64,000 bases of DNA from UBA4738 sp002413305. GTDB taxonomy: Bacteria > Actinomycetota > UBA4738. A program made the translations under genes and the position numbers. Below are positions 16,743 to 23,990 of this stretch, piece after piece. Location of the stretch: positions 1 through 64,000 of the forward strand of contig DAIUAM010000007.1 in assembly GCA_036847185.1 (NCBI GenBank), read 5' to 3'. The notes beneath the pieces are model-generated. The model was given only the letters and a program-made list of their open reading frames with translations, was not told the DNA's origin and did not search any database. How positions within the stretch are numbered: position 1 is the first letter of the stretch; every line of letters begins with the position of its first letter.

Positions 16743-17578
16743 CGGACGAAATGACTGCGCAGCTCCCCAGCGCGGCCGGCCGTTGGCGCGAGCAACTCGC
16801 CTCGTGGGCGATCCCCGAGGAGATCCTCGCGCGCGCGCCGGAGAACCCCTGGACGTTCCCCGTGGAGCTGTTCGTCTCCCGTGCCGAAGCGGCCCGCCGC
16901 CAACTGTCGTATTCGAACCACGCCGCACTGGTGGCCCTGCCGGAGGGTGGCACCGTGCTCGACGTGGGATGCGGGGCCGGGGGCGCCTCCATGGCACTCG
17001 TGTCGCGAGCTCGGCTCCTGATCGGGGTCGACAGCGGCTCGGAGATGCTGGCCGCATTCGCGAAGCAGGCCGAACGCGCCGGGGTCGCCGCCGACACCGT
17101 GGAAGGCCGGTGGCCGGACGTGGCCGACGCCACTCCGGCGGCGGACGTCGCCGTGTGCCACCACGTCGCCTACAACGCGCCCGACCTCGATGCGTTCACG
17201 TTGCGACTCACCGACCACGCCCGCGCCCGAGTGGTGATGGAGATGACCATCGGCCATCCCCAGAGCCGGCTGAACGAGCTCTGGCTGCGGTTCCACGGGG
17301 TGGTCCGGCCGACCGGTCCTACCGCGATGGACGCCCTGGCGGTCCTGCGCGAGGCGGGGCTGGACGTCCGGTGGCAGCAATGGGAGGAGCCACGGCCGGG
17401 TGGGTTCGCGCGACGCGAGGACCTGACGGGGTGGGTTCGGCGCCAGCTGTGTCTCCCGGCCGATCGCCAGGCCGACGTGGACGAGGCGTGCGGGGCGTGG
17501 ATCATCGAACGGGACGGTCTGTACGGGTTCCCCGACCGGCCGGTGGTCACGGTGTGGTGGGACGGCTCGGCGCGATGA
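16739..17578 (+). CDS. Class I SAM-dependent methyltransferase
   Basis: A 279-residue methyltransferase with SAM motif I, VLDVGCGAGGAS, at residues 73-84, an acidic strand end GVDSGSEM, and CHHVAYNAPDL as the later motif. The start ATG overlaps the thioesterase stop, and its own stop overlaps the ATG of the membrane sulfatase gene. It therefore sits in a three-gene translationally coupled chain that bridges the catabolic block and the envelope block. No substrate is suggested by the sequence. Confidence 0.78.
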   Translation: MTDEMTAQLPSAAGRWREQLASWAIPEEILARAPENPWTFPVELFVSRAEAARRQLSYSNHAALVALPEGGTVLDVGCGAGGASMALVSRARLLIGVDSGSEMLAAFAKQAERAGVAADTVEGRWPDVADATPAADVAVCHHVAYNAPDLDAFTLRLTDHARARVVMEMTIGHPQSRLNELWLRFHGVVRPTGPTAMDALAVLREAGLDVRWQQWEEPRPGGFARREDLTGWVRRQLCLPADRQADVDEACGAWIIERDGLYGFPDRPVVTVWWDGSAR

Positions 17579-19191
17579 ACACCGCTGTCGGGCCCGTGCA
17601 GGACCCCGCCTCCCCCGCGCACCGGGTCCCACCCCGTCCGAAGCGGCAGCTGGTCCTGCACCCGATCCTGTTCGGCGCGTTCCCGGTCCTCTACCTGTTC
17701 GCCCAGAACGTCCACGAAGGCCTCGGGTGGAGCGACGTCCTGGCCCCCTTGCTGGTGTGCGTCGCCGCCGCGACGATCGTGATGGCCGTCTGCTGGCTCG
17801 CCCTCCGGGACGCCCGGCGGGCCGGCTTGATCACGTCGGCGTTCGTCGTCCTGTTCTTCTCGTACGGGCACGTGTACCAGGCGCTGGGCGGGAGGAGGGT
17901 CGCAGGCTTCGTCGTCGGGCGGCAGGCGTTGCTGCTGCCGTTGTGGGCGATCCTGGCCGCGGCCGCAGTGGTGCTGGCGGTCCGGCTGGGCGGGCGTTCC
18001 GCCGCTCTCACGTTCGGCCTGAACCTCATCGCCGCCGGGCTGGTGATGGTCAACCTCGTGCAGATCGTGGTCGCGCAAGCGGCCGCGCCCGGTGAGGTCC
18101 ATCCCGCGGGGTTCGATGCCGCACGTCCGGCGTGGCATCCCCTCCCCGGCGTGACGAAGCCTCCCGACATCTACTACATCGTCCTGGATGAGTACGCCGG
18201 CCCGACCACGCTCCAGGACCAGTTCGGCTTCGACGACGGCCCGTTCCTGCGGGCACTTTCCCTGCGTGGGTTCGACGTCGAACCGGACGCCCATACCAAC
18301 TATCCGCGGACCTCGCTCTCGCTCGCGTCGACGCTCAACATGACCTACCTGGATTTCCTGACCCGGCGGTTCGGCGCGGGCACGGGGGACGCGCGACCGC
18401 TCCTCGACCTCATCCGCAACTGCGAGGCGGTCCGGTTGCTGAAGCGGGCGGGGTATTCGTACGTGCACATCGGAGCGAACTGGCTGCCGACGTCGAGGAG
18501 CCCCCAGGCCGACGCGGAGGTGCGGTTCGGCGGGCTGTCCGAGTTCTCGACGGTCCTGTACCACAGCACGCTGCTCGAACCGGTCGCCCGCCGCCTGCAC
18601 CTCCTGCCGAAGCTGCTGGACGACCGCCGCAGCGAGTGGTCGGCGGTCCGGGCGCAGTTCGACGACCTCGCCTCGGGCCGTTCGCGGACCGACGTGCAGG
18701 CGCCACGGTTCGTCTTCGCCCACCTCCTGGTCCCGCACGACCCGTTCGTGTTCGACGCGCGCGGACGCTACGTGAGCGAGCAGCTGGAAGCGCGAGAAGA
18801 CGCCTCTCGAGCCTACGTCGACCAGCTCGCGTGGGTGAATGGCGAGGTCCTTCGCGTGATGGACCGCCTCCTCGCGGGGCCGGCGTCGTCTCGTCCCATC
18901 GTCGTGCTCCAGTCCGACGAGGGTCCGTACGCGGGCGAGCCGACCGCCTGGGGTCCGAACCCGAAGCCGCTCACGGTCCAGCGCAAGTTCGGCATCCTGA
19001 ACGCCTACGAGCTGCCCGGCGTGGCCCCATCCGACGTGCCGGCGGGGATCACGCCCGTGAACACGTTCCGGCTGATCCTCGACCGGTACTTCGGCATGAC
19101 CCTCCCGCTGCTGCCCGACGACGAATACACGTTCCGGGACCTCCGGCACCTGTACCGGTTCTCGCGGATCACCTCGCGCGTCGGCACGTAG
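17575..19191 (+). CDS. Membrane-anchored sulfatase/alkaline-phosphatase-superfamily protein
   Basis: A 538-residue protein. About five membrane helices occupy residues 20-170 (for example FGAFPVLYLFAQNV, LLVCVAAATIVMAVCWLAL, LPLWAILAAAAVVLAV). An external catalytic domain begins at PPDIYYIVLDEYAG (residue 196), where the aspartate is the expected first metal ligand. NYPRTSLSLASTLNMTYLDF (near 242) holds the likely nucleophile region, and LLVPHDPF (about 385) and VLQSDEGPY (about 445) are further metal-site segments. Related proteins transfer phosphoglycerol or phosphoethanolamine to envelope glycans. ATG overlaps the upstream methyltransferase stop. Its last 16 codons recur as a decayed fragment at 21538. 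Confidence 0.75.
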   Translation: MNTAVGPVQDPASPAHRVPPRPKRQLVLHPILFGAFPVLYLFAQNVHEGLGWSDVLAPLLVCVAAATIVMAVCWLALRDARRAGLITSAFVVLFFSYGHVYQALGGRRVAGFVVGRQALLLPLWAILAAAAVVLAVRLGGRSAALTFGLNLIAAGLVMVNLVQIVVAQAAAPGEVHPAGFDAARPAWHPLPGVTKPPDIYYIVLDEYAGPTTLQDQFGFDDGPFLRALSLRGFDVEPDAHTNYPRTSLSLASTLNMTYLDFLTRRFGAGTGDARPLLDLIRNCEAVRLLKRAGYSYVHIGANWLPTSRSPQADAEVRFGGLSEFSTVLYHSTLLEPVARRLHLLPKLLDDRRSEWSAVRAQFDDLASGRSRTDVQAPRFVFAHLLVPHDPFVFDARGRYVSEQLEAREDASRAYVDQLAWVNGEVLRVMDRLLAGPASSRPIVVLQSDEGPYAGEPTAWGPNPKPLTVQRKFGILNAYELPGVAPSDVPAGITPVNTFRLILDRYFGMTLPLLPDDEYTFRDLRHLYRFSRITSRVGT

Positions 19192-19207
19192 GCGAACCGC
19201 CCCCGCG

Positions 19208-19223
19208 GCCGGGTGGGCCCGGC
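19208..19223 (+). terminator. Hairpin after the sulfatase gene
   Basis: GCCGGG (19208-19213) and CCCGGC (19218-19223) form a perfect six-pair stem with a four-base loop, 16 bases after the stop. There is no T-run after it, so it is at best a weak intrinsic terminator or an RNA 3'-end stabiliser. Confidence 0.35.
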
Positions 19224-19404
19224 AACCCGCAGGGCCACTCATGCAGTCGCTCGGCCTGAGCGACCCGCACGACGGCCTGTGGCACCCGGTGGAGCGCGAA
19301 GCCGCCGGCGGCGGGCATCGCCCACACGAGCGTGTGGGTGAACCTGATGCTGCACCAGGCTATGGGCGTCGACATGGCGACCTTCACGTCGGCCTTGGGG
19401 GGCC
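19221..19404 (+). pseudogene. Decayed copy of the 3' end of the SpoIID-domain gene
   Basis: This interval aligns base for base with 22979-23167, the last 190 bases of the SpoIID-domain gene. Shared blocks include CACGACGGCCT(G/C)TGGCAC, CTGCACCAG, ATGGGC(G/A)TCGACATGGC and ACGTCGGCCTT. By eye roughly three quarters or more of positions match. The translated match runs PHDGLWH and then shifts frame, so the fragment cannot encode the original tail. It lies just after the intact sulfatase gene, mirroring the gene order sulfatase then SpoIID further on. Confidence 0.75.
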
Positions 19405-19524
19405 TGCGGAACACGTGGCGCCCCCCTTGTTCGCAGGCTACAATCCACCTCTCGTTCCGGGGAAATCCGCTTCGGGATACCTGATATCCATCTTGAACAT
19501 GCCGGCGCGGCGGGAAGGCCCAGC
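19405..19524 (+). promoter_or_regulatory. Leader of the small membrane-protein gene with candidate -10
   Basis: Together with the remnant before it, this fills the 333-base gap after the sulfatase gene. TACAAT at 19439-19444 is the best -10 match in the interval, 80 bases before the ATG at 19525. No -35 at normal spacing was found. The purine run GGGAAGG at 19512-19518 precedes the ATG by six bases and can serve as its ribosome site. Nothing else was recognised. Confidence 0.35.
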
Positions 19525-19704
19525 ATGAAGCCACTTTTCGCATACATCGACGCAAACTCCGGGAGCTATCTCATCCAGGTGATCGCCGGAGCCGGGCTAG
19601 CCGTCATGGTGGCCGCCAAGGTTTTCTGGCGGCGTGTGTGGGGGTTCCTCACCCGCAAGAACGCCGCCCCGAAGGTCGACTCGGGTTCGTCCCGAGAGGA
19701 CTGA
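19525..19704 (+). CDS. Small single-pass membrane protein, 59 aa
   Basis: A short gene encoding MKPLFAYIDANSGSYLIQ followed by a hydrophobic helix (VIAGAGLAVMVAAKVFWRRV, about residues 19-38) and a basic tail ending DSGSSRED. The start has a GGGAAGG ribosome site. From memory, small proteins beginning with a FAYIDP-GSGSYL-like motif often accompany sulfatase-like and methyltransferase genes in envelope glycan clusters; I cannot confirm this here. It lies between exactly such genes. The conserved-looking N-terminus and clear positive-inside tail argue that it is real. Confidence 0.68.
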   Translation: MKPLFAYIDANSGSYLIQVIAGAGLAVMVAAKVFWRRVWGFLTRKNAAPKVDSGSSRED

Positions 19705-19732
19705 TCGCCATCAACCGGGGCCCCACCTCCGC

Positions 19733-21145
19733 GTGAGCGGGGTCGGTGTCGCCGGCTCCTTCCGGGACCCTAGCGGGTTCGTCTTCACCCGCGAGGGCAC
19801 GCTGTACCGGCAGGTCAACCGAGTCTTCGCCGATCAGTTCGAACTCCTGCACTCCTCTGGCCTGTACGACGCGCTGACCGGGGAGGGCCTGGTGGTGCGA
19901 CACGAGGAGGCAGACCTTTCCCTGGCCCCCGGGCCCGACGCGTACCGGGTCATCAGGCCCAAACGGGTCGGGTTCGTCTCCTACCCGTACGAATGGTCGT
20001 TCTCGCAGCTGAAGGACGCCGCCCTGGCCACTCTGCGCATCCAGTCGGTCGCGATGGAGCACGGCATGTCGCTCCGGGACGCCAGCGCCTACAACATCCA
20101 GTTCGACGGCGGCCGCGCAGTCCTTATCGACACGCTCTCGTTCGAGAAGCTCCGCGAAGGCCAACCATGGATCGCTTACGGACAGTTCTGCCAGCACTTC
20201 CTGGCACCGCTCGCGCTGATGCGGTACCGGGATCCGCGGCTCGGCCAGCTCGCCCGCGTGCAGCTCGACGGGGTCCCGCTGGACATGGCGGCCGGGCTCC
20301 TGCCGTTCCGGTCCCGGCTCCGGCCGGCGCTGCTGCTCCACCTGTTCCTCCACGCCCGGAGCCAGCGGCGCCACGCTGGCGAGGCCACCGCGGCCGGGTC
20401 ATCCGAGCAGGGACCGGCGAAGCGAACCCGTCCGTTCTCGCGGCAGGCCTTCGTCGGGCTGATCCAGAGCCTCGAGGGTGCGATCCGGAAGCTTCGCTGG
20501 GATCCGCCCACGTCGGTCTGGTCGGCCTACTACGACGAGGCCGACAGCTACTCCCAGCAGGGCCTGGCCCACAAGCAGCGGCTGGTCGGCGAGTTCGTCC
20601 GCCAGGCGTCGCCTCAGACCGTGTGGGACCTCGGCGCAAACACCGGCATGTTCAGCCGCATCGCGGCAGCCGAGGGCGCCCGAACCGTGGCCTTCGACTT
20701 CGACCCGGCCACCGTGGACATCTGCTACCGGAAGCTGGCCGAGGAGAAGGTGAAGAACGTCCACCCGCTGATCCTCGACCTGACGAATCCGAGCCCGGCC
20801 ATCGGGTGGGAGAACCGGGAGCGGATGACACTCGCCGAGCGTGGGCCGGCGGATATGGCACTGGCGCTGGCCCTGGTCCACCACCTGGCCATCGCCAACA
20901 ACGTTCCCCTTCAGGGCGTCGCGGGGTTCTTCCGCGCCTCGTGCACCTGGCTGGCCGTGGAGTTTGTTCCGAAGTCCGACCCGAAGGTGCAGATGCTGCT
21001 GGCCGCTCGGGAGGACGTCTTCCCCGGCTACACGCGGGAGGGGTTCGAGGAGGCATTCGCCGAGCGGTTCGAGATCCTGCGGACCGAACCGATCCCGGAT
21101 TCTGGACGGATGCTCTACCTCATGCGGGCCCAGAACGCGGCATAG
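19733..21145 (+). CDS. Two-part class I methyltransferase with a large N-terminal region
   Basis: A 470-residue protein. Residues 1-230 are a distinct N-terminal region (FTREGTLYRQVNRVFADQFE, then VGFVSYPYEWSFSQLKDAAL and DASAYNIQFDGGRAVLIDTL) that resembles the NoeA-like family as I remember it. The C-terminal SAM domain begins near residue 270 with SYSQQGLAHKQRLV and motif I, VWDLGANTGMFS, near 297, followed by VAFDFDPA. The GTG start at 19733 was chosen because it gives a natural N-terminus just after the small membrane gene; no good ribosome site is visible. It probably modifies an envelope glycan or its lipid carrier, by context. Confidence 0.7.
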   Translation: MSGVGVAGSFRDPSGFVFTREGTLYRQVNRVFADQFELLHSSGLYDALTGEGLVVRHEEADLSLAPGPDAYRVIRPKRVGFVSYPYEWSFSQLKDAALATLRIQSVAMEHGMSLRDASAYNIQFDGGRAVLIDTLSFEKLREGQPWIAYGQFCQHFLAPLALMRYRDPRLGQLARVQLDGVPLDMAAGLLPFRSRLRPALLLHLFLHARSQRRHAGEATAAGSSEQGPAKRTRPFSRQAFVGLIQSLEGAIRKLRWDPPTSVWSAYYDEADSYSQQGLAHKQRLVGEFVRQASPQTVWDLGANTGMFSRIAAAEGARTVAFDFDPATVDICYRKLAEEKVKNVHPLILDLTNPSPAIGWENRERMTLAERGPADMALALALVHHLAIANNVPLQGVAGFFRASCTWLAVEFVPKSDPKVQMLLAAREDVFPGYTREGFEEAFAERFEILRTEPIPDSGRMLYLMRAQNAA

Positions 21146-21537
21146 GCTCGGCACGGTGTCGATCGAGTCGGAGAAACCTGGCGGGCCATCCTGTGGCATC
21201 GGTTCCTGATCGCCGCGATCCCCCGCCCTGGCGCTCTACCCAAGCAACATCCGGCAGGGCGTCTCGGTGGCGATGTCCTGCAGCTGCTCGGCGCCGCGCT
21301 GGCCGGCGCCGCTGTCGCGTTCAGCCTAGCCTGGCTGGTGCTTCTCCGAAGCACGATGGTGCGAACCTGGCGCTTTCGGGTCCAGAGGCGATCGACCTTT
21401 GGTGCTGGATCGTTCCCGCCTGGCTCGCTCCAGGTTCGTGTTCACCTATGGCACAGCGGTACTAGGCCGGGCTGGTCGTGGTGCAGGACGGCGCGAGGGT
21501 CGTGGAGGTTGCCCGGCATACCAGGGGCAGTCCCGGC
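21146..21537 (+). other. Intergenic region without a supported gene
   Basis: About 390 bases between the methyltransferase and the sulfatase-tail remnant. All frames are short or implausible. One frame contains a hydrophobic stretch, LLGAALAGAAVAFSLAWLVL (about 21280-21340), and another reads SRFVFTY near 21430, weakly like PRFVFAH in the sulfatase gene. Both may be debris of decayed genes. No RNA gene or promoter stands out. Confidence 0.4.
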
Positions 21538-21584
21538 CTCCGGCACCTGTATCGGTTCTCGCGAATCCGTCGCGCGTCGGGTAA
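21538..21584 (+). pseudogene. Decayed copy of the 3' end of the sulfatase gene
   Basis: This short stretch encodes LRHLYRFSRI and then diverges, matching the last codons of the sulfatase gene (LRHLYRFSRITSRVGT at about 19141-19188). At base level CTCCGGCACCTGTA(T/C)CGG and TTCTCGCG(A/G)ATC are shared, and CGCGCGTCGG follows in both. It is followed 114 bases later by the intact SpoIID-domain gene, so a sulfatase tail precedes SpoIID-related sequence at two places in this window. Confidence 0.65.
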
Positions 21585-21697
21585 AGCGGCCGGCGAGCCC
21601 TGCCGACATCAAGGAAAGAGGTTCCGCATACGGCACTCGCCTAGGACCCCCCTGGGTGGGGCCAGGATCCCTCCGCCCGCACCACGGGAGGTTGGAG

Positions 21698-23170
21698 GTG
21701 CCCGTCCATGCAGACAGAGCGGACGAACAGACGAACGCCCGGGGCGCCCGCTCGGTGACCCGCCCCATCGGCCTGCTCGCCCTGGTCGCGGTACTGACGC
21801 TGGGTACGCACGGCCTCCAGGCAGCGTCCGCCACCCCGGTAGGTTCCACCTCCAGCGGTGTGTTCGGCGAGGTGTTGGCGAAGGCGACCGGCGCGCCCGT
21901 CGTGGGTGCCACGGTGAGCTTGCCATCGTACGGACGCCACACCACCACCGGGCCCCGAGGCCTGTTCGTCTTCCGCGGGAGAATCTCGACCTCAGTGCCC
22001 TACCGGCGGATCACCGCGGTCGTTCGCGCGAAGGGGTTCGGCACTTGGACCCTCACCGGCGTCCCGCTGTACCCGAGCGATCCCCTCCATCTTCACGCCG
22101 AGCTCACCGTCGGCGCCTTTGCCCATGCGGTGCTGACCCCCCAGGAGCGGATGGCCGCTGCCCGAACGGACGCCGCACCCTCGCCCGACGTCGCGTACGA
22201 CACGAGCACCTGCACGGGATGGCCGTCGCAGATCGTGCCGCCAGCCACGATCGCCGTGTACTCGACCACCCAGCACACCTCGACGACCTACAACTTCGTC
22301 TTCTACGTCACTCACGTGCTGCCTGACGAGTGGATCGCCTCGTGGGACGCCGACGCGCTCGGCGCCGGCGCCATCGCCGCCAAGACCTACGCGTGGTACC
22401 GCACCCTCCCGGGACACGCCTACACGGGTGGGGCGGGATGCGCCGACATCACCGACTACACGGCGGACCAGGTCTTCGACCCGACCTGGTCGAATGCGAA
22501 CACTGACCAGGCCGTGTACGCGACGTACGGCACCATCAACTGGAAGAACGGCGGCATCTGGCTCTCGCAGTACTGGTCGGGTTCGAGCTCCGACCCCTGC
22601 CAGGCCGTGACCGGAACGTACGCCGGGAGGATGTCCCAGTGGGGGACGCAGTCCTGCGCCCTCACCGGCTTGGGCTGGCAGTCGATCGTGAAGATCTTCT
22701 ACCCGGATACGAACTGGTTGTACTCGAAGAACCTGCTGCTGGACGCCAGCATCGAGGACGCGCAGACCTACGCGTGGCTCACCACGCAGGCCGGGGCCTA
22801 CACCAGGATCTCGGGCGGCGCGTACATCGGGGGGTGGTATCTCTCGACGACCAAGACGACTACCATCTACCAGGTCCGCCCCTGGGACGGGACGCCGGCC
22901 ACTACCTACTCCTTCTCGGTTGCCCTTCGGTGTCCGACGACCTACACGACCAACTGCACGCCCACGGTCAAGGTGCTCGCCAACGGGACCACCGTCGCGG
23001 TCATACAATCCATCGGGCTGTCCGTTCCGCACGACGGCCTCTGGCACCTGTACAGCGTCAAGCCGCCCGCGGCCGGCATCGACCACACCACCGTGCAGGT
23101 CAACCTCATCCTGCACCAGAACATGGGCATCGACATGGCCACCCTGACGTCGGCCTTCGGGGGACCATAG
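21698..23170 (+). CDS. Secreted SpoIID/LytB-domain protein
   Basis: A 490-residue exported protein. After a basic 22-residue N-region comes the signal-peptide core GLLALVAVLTLGTHGLQAASA. Residues 60-130 resemble a carboxypeptidase-regulatory (Ig-like) domain (FGEVLAKATGAPVVGATVSL). The SpoIID domain spans about 205-345: VLPDEWIASWDADALGAGAI, AAKTYAWYRT, ADQVF, NGGIWLSQYWSGSS, GRMSQWGTQ and SIVKIFYPDTNW. The remaining 140 residues are an unknown beta-rich C-terminal domain. SpoIID domains cleave denuded peptidoglycan glycan or enhance amidases. GTG at 21698 has a GGGAGG site six bases upstream; GTG at 21755 is an alternative. Confidence 0.78.
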   Translation: MPVHADRADEQTNARGARSVTRPIGLLALVAVLTLGTHGLQAASATPVGSTSSGVFGEVLAKATGAPVVGATVSLPSYGRHTTTGPRGLFVFRGRISTSVPYRRITAVVRAKGFGTWTLTGVPLYPSDPLHLHAELTVGAFAHAVLTPQERMAAARTDAAPSPDVAYDTSTCTGWPSQIVPPATIAVYSTTQHTSTTYNFVFYVTHVLPDEWIASWDADALGAGAIAAKTYAWYRTLPGHAYTGGAGCADITDYTADQVFDPTWSNANTDQAVYATYGTINWKNGGIWLSQYWSGSSSDPCQAVTGTYAGRMSQWGTQSCALTGLGWQSIVKIFYPDTNWLYSKNLLLDASIEDAQTYAWLTTQAGAYTRISGGAYIGGWYLSTTKTTTIYQVRPWDGTPATTYSFSVALRCPTTYTTNCTPTVKVLANGTTVAVIQSIGLSVPHDGLWHLYSVKPPAAGIDHTTVQVNLILHQNMGIDMATLTSAFGGP

Positions 23171-23816
23171 ATCCTACGGACCGGCCTGTTGGACGTCCTG
23201 GCAATTCAGCGCGGTTCAGGGGTCACGAAATTGCGGTCTTCGGGGATGAGGTGGTCATGTTCGACCGGCAATCCTGCAAGGTGGCACTGAACAAGGAGAC
23301 AGTACCCGACTTATCGTCGTGGACGATTCAGGAAGAGGAGAAAGGCGGCCAGAAGAGAGCAAACCAGAATGATGATGCCAGTTTTGATGTAGTAAGGGCC
23401 GAAGAATCGGAAAGCGACCAGCACTCTCTCCCTGCAAGGCTAGCGTCGTCATTACGACCGTCAGAAAGACAATACTCGCACACGAGCGGCATCGCCGGTG
23501 GAGTAGACAGCGATACCCGGGGGTCCCGTCGAGGGCCGGACATGCCGCCACTCTAGCGCTACAACATGTACTCCAGATACGCGTCGGCCGCCGCGGGCGG
23601 GCCTATGCCGTAGCGCGCTCCCGTTTCTCGAGCCGATCAGGCACTCGCCTACGCCATTGTCGGCCCACATGAGCCAGCGAGGAACCCGAAGACGCCTGGC
23701 CCCACTTGTTCTCTCGCTCGTCACCTTCCGGATCGTCATGCAGACTTACTCGGCCGGCGCTTTCCGATGACAAGAGGCCCGCTTGCCGTGAGCAGTATGC
23801 TTCGCCCCGAGGAGAG
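23171..23816. other. Low-GC intergenic region, no firm gene
   Basis: About 650 bases clearly less GC-rich than the rest of the window, with A-rich runs such as GAGGAGAAAGGCGGCCAGAA. No frame looks like a conserved protein. The only items of note are a possible 37-codon membrane peptide on the minus strand (23311-23424) and the leader of the 57-codon gene at 23817. The composition suggests imported or decayed sequence. Confidence 0.5.
23311..23424 (-). CDS. Possible 37-aa single-pass membrane peptide
   Basis: A GTG-started frame gives a basic-aromatic start (MLVAFRFFGPYYIKTG), a clean hydrophobic helix (IIILVCSLLAAFLLFL) and a basic end NRPRR. The pattern is that of a small membrane protein or of a fragment of a larger one. 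The purine run AGGGAGA is only two bases from the GTG, closer than usual. The frame is bounded upstream by a stop. It could be chance in a low-GC stretch. Confidence 0.22.
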   Translation of the reverse strand: MLVAFRFFGPYYIKTGIIILVCSLLAAFLLFLNRPRR

Positions 23817-23990
23817 ATGGCCACAGTAGCGACCCGATCTCACACTTTGCAGCGGTGGATCGCCTCGGCCGTTTGCGCGGCGAACCCCATGCTGGCTCTT
23901 CTCTTAAGCCTGAACCCGGGTCATGTCAACTTCAACTGCACTGCACCCTCAGGGTTCACTTGGGCCAGCACACATTTCGCAGTTCGATGA
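23817..23990 (+). CDS. Small hypothetical protein, 57 aa, coupled to the next gene
   Basis: A 57-codon gene with ribosome site GAGGAGAG immediately before its ATG. Its TGA overlaps the ATG of the following large membrane protein (ATGA at 23987-23990), an arrangement typical of translational coupling. The product has a short hydrophobic middle (SAVCAANPMLALLLSL), two cysteines and no known motif. It may be a leader peptide for the large gene rather than a functional protein. Support is the ribosome site plus the overlap. Confidence 0.45.
   Translation: MATVATRSHTLQRWIASAVCAANPMLALLLSLNPGHVNFNCTAPSGFTWASTHFAVR

Noticed and set aside
23254..23556. Plus-strand frame of about 100 codons after the SpoIID gene
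   Set aside because: No ribosome site, no conserved-looking segment, and composition typical of a non-coding low-GC interval.
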